A stretch of DNA of 64,000 nt from the NCBI GenBank assembly GCA_034190875.2, contig CM067348.1:44558012-44622011 (forward strand), read 5' to 3'. Source of the DNA: Urechis unicinctus (Eukaryota > Annelida > Polychaeta > Xenopneusta > Urechidae). The notes beneath the pieces were generated by a model that ran no database searches, was not told where the DNA came from, and saw nothing but the letters and a program-made list of their open reading frames with translations. The position numbers and the translations under genes were made by a program. Shown in pieces: positions 60,433 to 64,000 of the stretch. Position 1 is the first letter of the stretch; each line of letters begins with the position of its first letter.

Positions 60433-63400
60433 CTTATTATTGCAGTTAAGAGCAGACATTATTTTAAAGCAGACTACACGGCATTGCCCGCTCGTATAAT
60501 GAGGCTCTGCTTACCCAACTGATGTTTGCAAACAAATTTAGAATAGCTTATATGAGTGATTTATTTTCATACGCCCAAATGTTTGGATGGAAATAAAAAA
60601 TGGGCAGCTACCACAGATAAAAAGTTAAGGCATTATTTTGACATTTCATGATCCGTCTGTAGTAATGTAAGTCATGCTTGCGCATTGCTTGAGTCTTCAA
60701 AAACATCAAATAAGAAGCGAAACGCTCTCTGCATATACATACATTAATTACAACTATGCAATTTAAGTAGTTTCTTGCTAATTTTTGTGCGCACAGGTCA
60801 ATATTGTAAATGGCACGATGGCACATGTAGTTATGGTACCAACAATAGGGCGGTTATGTTTTATCTTCTACACGACATTGATAATGCTGATTATCATCTT
60901 TATTTGCCATACAGGCTGTAACAATGACATTTTCGCACTGAAGCGTTAGCGATCACATCATACATCAAATTTATTTTGTTCGGCGGTTTATGTGATTAAA
61001 ACTGACGTTTGACAGATCAACGTCTGTCTTATAACGAGTATTATGTAATTATGGTTACCATTGGCAACGTATATTTAATATTGATTTATATAATGGTTCA
61101 GTACTCGTGACTTCGCTCAAGGACATGAAACAGAAAATAGATAAACGATTTTGAATAATTATTGTACTAATGATGCTTAACTCGCCGCCGTTAGCAAATT
61201 CATGTGGTCGCATTGAAGCACGTTATCGCGAGCCAATGTTCTACAATCGGCGACCTCAGAATAGTACGTTTACAGTTGTTTCTCTACCGAATGGACATTA
61301 AACGCATTATGAGTCCGGTATCTAACCAGCCTTACATGAAGAGGTGAATTAACACAAGCTCTCCACATCTATGCATTTTTATCAACTTAATGGTTTCCCA
61401 AATGGATTAATGTCATTCTCTTTTGCAATGTTTACTTTTACACAGTCGCATAAACGCCCAACGGATTATACTCTGTCAGCTATTCAGCCGATAACATTTG
61501 ACTTTTACTCACATGCATCATTGAATCCAAAAACATGTCGAATAAACAAGGATTTCATTATCAGTCAAAGATTATTACTTGTTAGTATGGGAGGTGGAAG
61601 CCATTAACAAAATCGATGAGCTTGCTGGGAGCGGCTCTTGCCATGATAGGAATATTAAGTGAGTAAAAATGTTTCTTGATTAACAGGCGATGCCCGGTAT
61701 TCAGCAGTGTCTTAGTGTTCCATCGGAGCACATGGCGCTGTATATCTGCCATGTTGAAGACTTCAATTGTCGGTTACGTTTCACATTAGCAATAGAAACG
61801 AGATTCTGAATGAATGTAAATGTTATATTATCTTGAGTGAGAGCCGATTTTATAGTTGTTGATTGTTTTATATTCACTGCGTAGTCAAATCTTCAAGATG
61901 TAACAGCATACAAGCAACATGTTTTAAAAAAACGGACTTGTGTCCGTCAACCTCGAGAGCCTATCAACTGGACTGTAAATCCATCCGTATGGTACTCATA
62001 GCCCCTGTATGGAGTGCGTAGCTAAACATTGTGCAAATGAGATTGTGATTTTGTGATTTGTCAAGCCTACCGTGGATTTTCCTAGAGGAGCATTTAAAGT
62101 TAAGTGTAATTCAAATAACAGACCCCTGTTATTTATAGTTTGTAATTCAATAGACACTATCACTTCTATAATCATCCTGGTGGGTGCCAGTTTAAGTAAA
62201 AGGTCAACTGCTACATTTGGGAAAATACTGTCATGGTTTAATATTCACAGCTTTTCTGTAGATTAGACCAAGCTATGGCTTACGCTGTTGACGAATATCT
62301 TAAACCTCACTCATTATTATTAAATATCGTCCAGATAAATGTACACCGATGTTGTTGACATAGGCCTAACGATGATTTGTTATCGGTTCTTGCCTGCAGT
62401 GTGATTGATGTTGGCTTATGATATTTGTCAGACAAATGTAGATTTATGTAATTACCGACTCCACTTTCCGGAAGTAGAATCTGCCTGAAGCTGGGTGCTA
62501 GATATTGTCAGAAACCAGAATGTTTAAATTAACTGTAAGTATCTCTGTTGCCATGTATCCAGTGACCATAGGTCAAGCTGACGTTTGCTGAATATAAAAT
62601 ACCGCGTTGAATCGATTAGACAGGCATACCCTACACCTGTAATTTAATTTCATACTAGCCAGCATGCAAGGTCCATAAGTGTGCAAACCCACTCTGACCA
62701 ACAATTTCACTATTCATTATCTACATAGCGCATTTGCCAGTGTGCTTTCACAAGCCTTTGCAGGGGGAGGGTAGGGATGAAATTTGTTGCGTTTATATTG
62801 TTTTGCTAAATACACGAGTGCACTCTATAAAAGTCTTAATTTTACAGTCACAAGTTTGCTGTCATTTTAAAGTCACATTGACGATTGATTGTGTGGCGTA
62901 TCTCCTGCTGAGCTGTCCATCTATGGCAGTGTCACCATCGACGCGAGCCTAATTTAACTATAATCCCAAAGCAGGGGCACGAATTTCTCAGACAACTCGC
63001 ATTTATAATGTGTTGTTATAACCAATACACAAAAATCAATATGCATGTCAAGTTCGCATGACACTCACTGGTCTGTAGAGACCTACACTCATACATTCTT
63101 CATTTGACATGCCATCGCGCTTGCCTCTCCTATCGTTCACAAGCAATAATATATATAACGCGTGCATTGTTCCCATATATATTTGGCCTTTGTATTTAAT
63201 ATAAAAGGTTCCTGTTTTCTAGAATGAAAGCATCATTTAAACAATGTACTAATGAGGGGTTACATTTAATTCGCCACTATTGTCAAATTAAAGTGTTATC
63301 AATGTTGATCAACAAAAAAAAATGTTTTCAAACGCAACAAATAAACAGTAGTTATCAGTAAGGGATTATAATCCAAACGAATAAAAAAATTGCATATCAA

Positions 63401-64000
63401 ATATGATTTTTACTATTGACTGCATCATTCAAAAACCCCTCAATATGTTTATATTAACGATGTTTAAGACGTCGTGTATATTTGACACATATTCATATAT
63501 CTGCTTGGGAACACTGGGCATCGCTGTTGAACGACTCTAATTACCCTTCGCAAATATCACCAAACCTGTATTCTGAGCTGTACTTGCCAGATTGTGCCAC
63601 CCAGCTTCAAGCCAAACACCAGTAATAACCCAAGCTACCCAAAACAGGAATAGCTTGATCAATCTTTTACAGACCAATCTGGCAGTATGCCTCAACAAAC
63701 AATTACAAAGAGGGCTTTTGTGCAGCCATGCAATTTTTATTAATACGCGACCACACTGTGTGTTTGCATGCACTTTAGATCAAAGTAGGCAGCTTTATAC
63801 ACGATACAAAGTCTCCAGTTGTTTCGGAAACACTTTGACGACATGATGTGGCTAATCATGGGACTTATCGGATGCTTAGCTGTCGACTAATGGCGCGGCA
63901 CGCTTACTTATATTTAAATTTCCATAGCATGGGCTCATTATTGTCAGACTGGCCTCTTCTGTATGTCAGAATAAGTTTTGGTACCTAATAAATGGAACTC
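60433..64000. other. Non-coding stretch, nothing recognised
   Basis: About 3.6 kb with only chance ORFs and no repeats matching the rest of the window that I could see. Confidence 0.45.

Overview
The window looks like nuclear DNA of an invertebrate animal. It is AT-rich and full of (TA)n arrays, with almost no open coding sequence outside two DNA elements. Genes inside the elements carry GT-AG introns, TATA boxes and AATAAA signals. Both element families, a Polinton/Maverick and a Mutator-like element with a FLYWCH finger, are common in invertebrates. The phylum cannot be told from sequence alone. I recognise no host protein-coding gene, tRNA, rRNA or CRISPR array.

Layout. 1-13.9 kb: non-coding sequence with three large (TA)n arrays, a diverged tandem duplication (about 3.3-4.9 kb) and the first copy of a ~2 kb duplicated locus (9.48-11.45 kb). 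13,927-17,080: a Mutator-like (MULE) element with a 9-bp target duplication (GTCAAACTT), long inverted repeats and a decayed FLYWCH/MULE transposase. A 262-bp element with its own 9-bp duplication (GATGGACGC) sits inside its right inverted repeat. 17-36.9 kb: non-coding, with the second copy of the ~2 kb locus split by two insertions (20.2-26.7 kb) and another tandem duplication (28.6-30.9 kb). 36,946-53,490: a full-length 16.5-kb Polinton (polintovirus/adintovirus-like) with 314-bp inverted repeats that read as identical. 53.5-64 kb: non-coding, with a further duplicated pair (54.3-55.0 and 59.9-60.4 kb).

The Polinton reads inward from both ends. From the left come a small gene of unknown function and a multi-exon protein-primed DNA polymerase B. 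From the right, on the minus strand, come four small or medium unknown proteins, a packaging ATPase, a basic core protein, a proline-rich conserved protein, a chromodomain integrase, a small membrane ORF, a penton-type minor capsid protein, a basic/amphipathic virion protein, the major capsid protein and an adenain-type maturation protease. Together they cover integration, replication, genome packaging, capsid assembly and maturation. From the core protein to the protease, genes abut or overlap, which suggests shared transcripts. The polymerase has introns and the morphogenesis block appears to have none.

The polymerase, ATPase, core protein, proline-rich protein, penton and major capsid genes together carry about ten single-step frameshifts. 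Most lie in homopolymers or short repeats, and I saw no nonsense substitution. With identical inverted repeats this points either to uncorrected indel errors in the assembly or to a very young copy that has just started to decay. The candidate novelties are the unrecognised Polinton genes at the two ends, a duplicated TGACGTCA/CACGTG regulatory block between two of them, a tandem-duplicated block upstream of the polymerase TATA box, and the nested element in the MULE.
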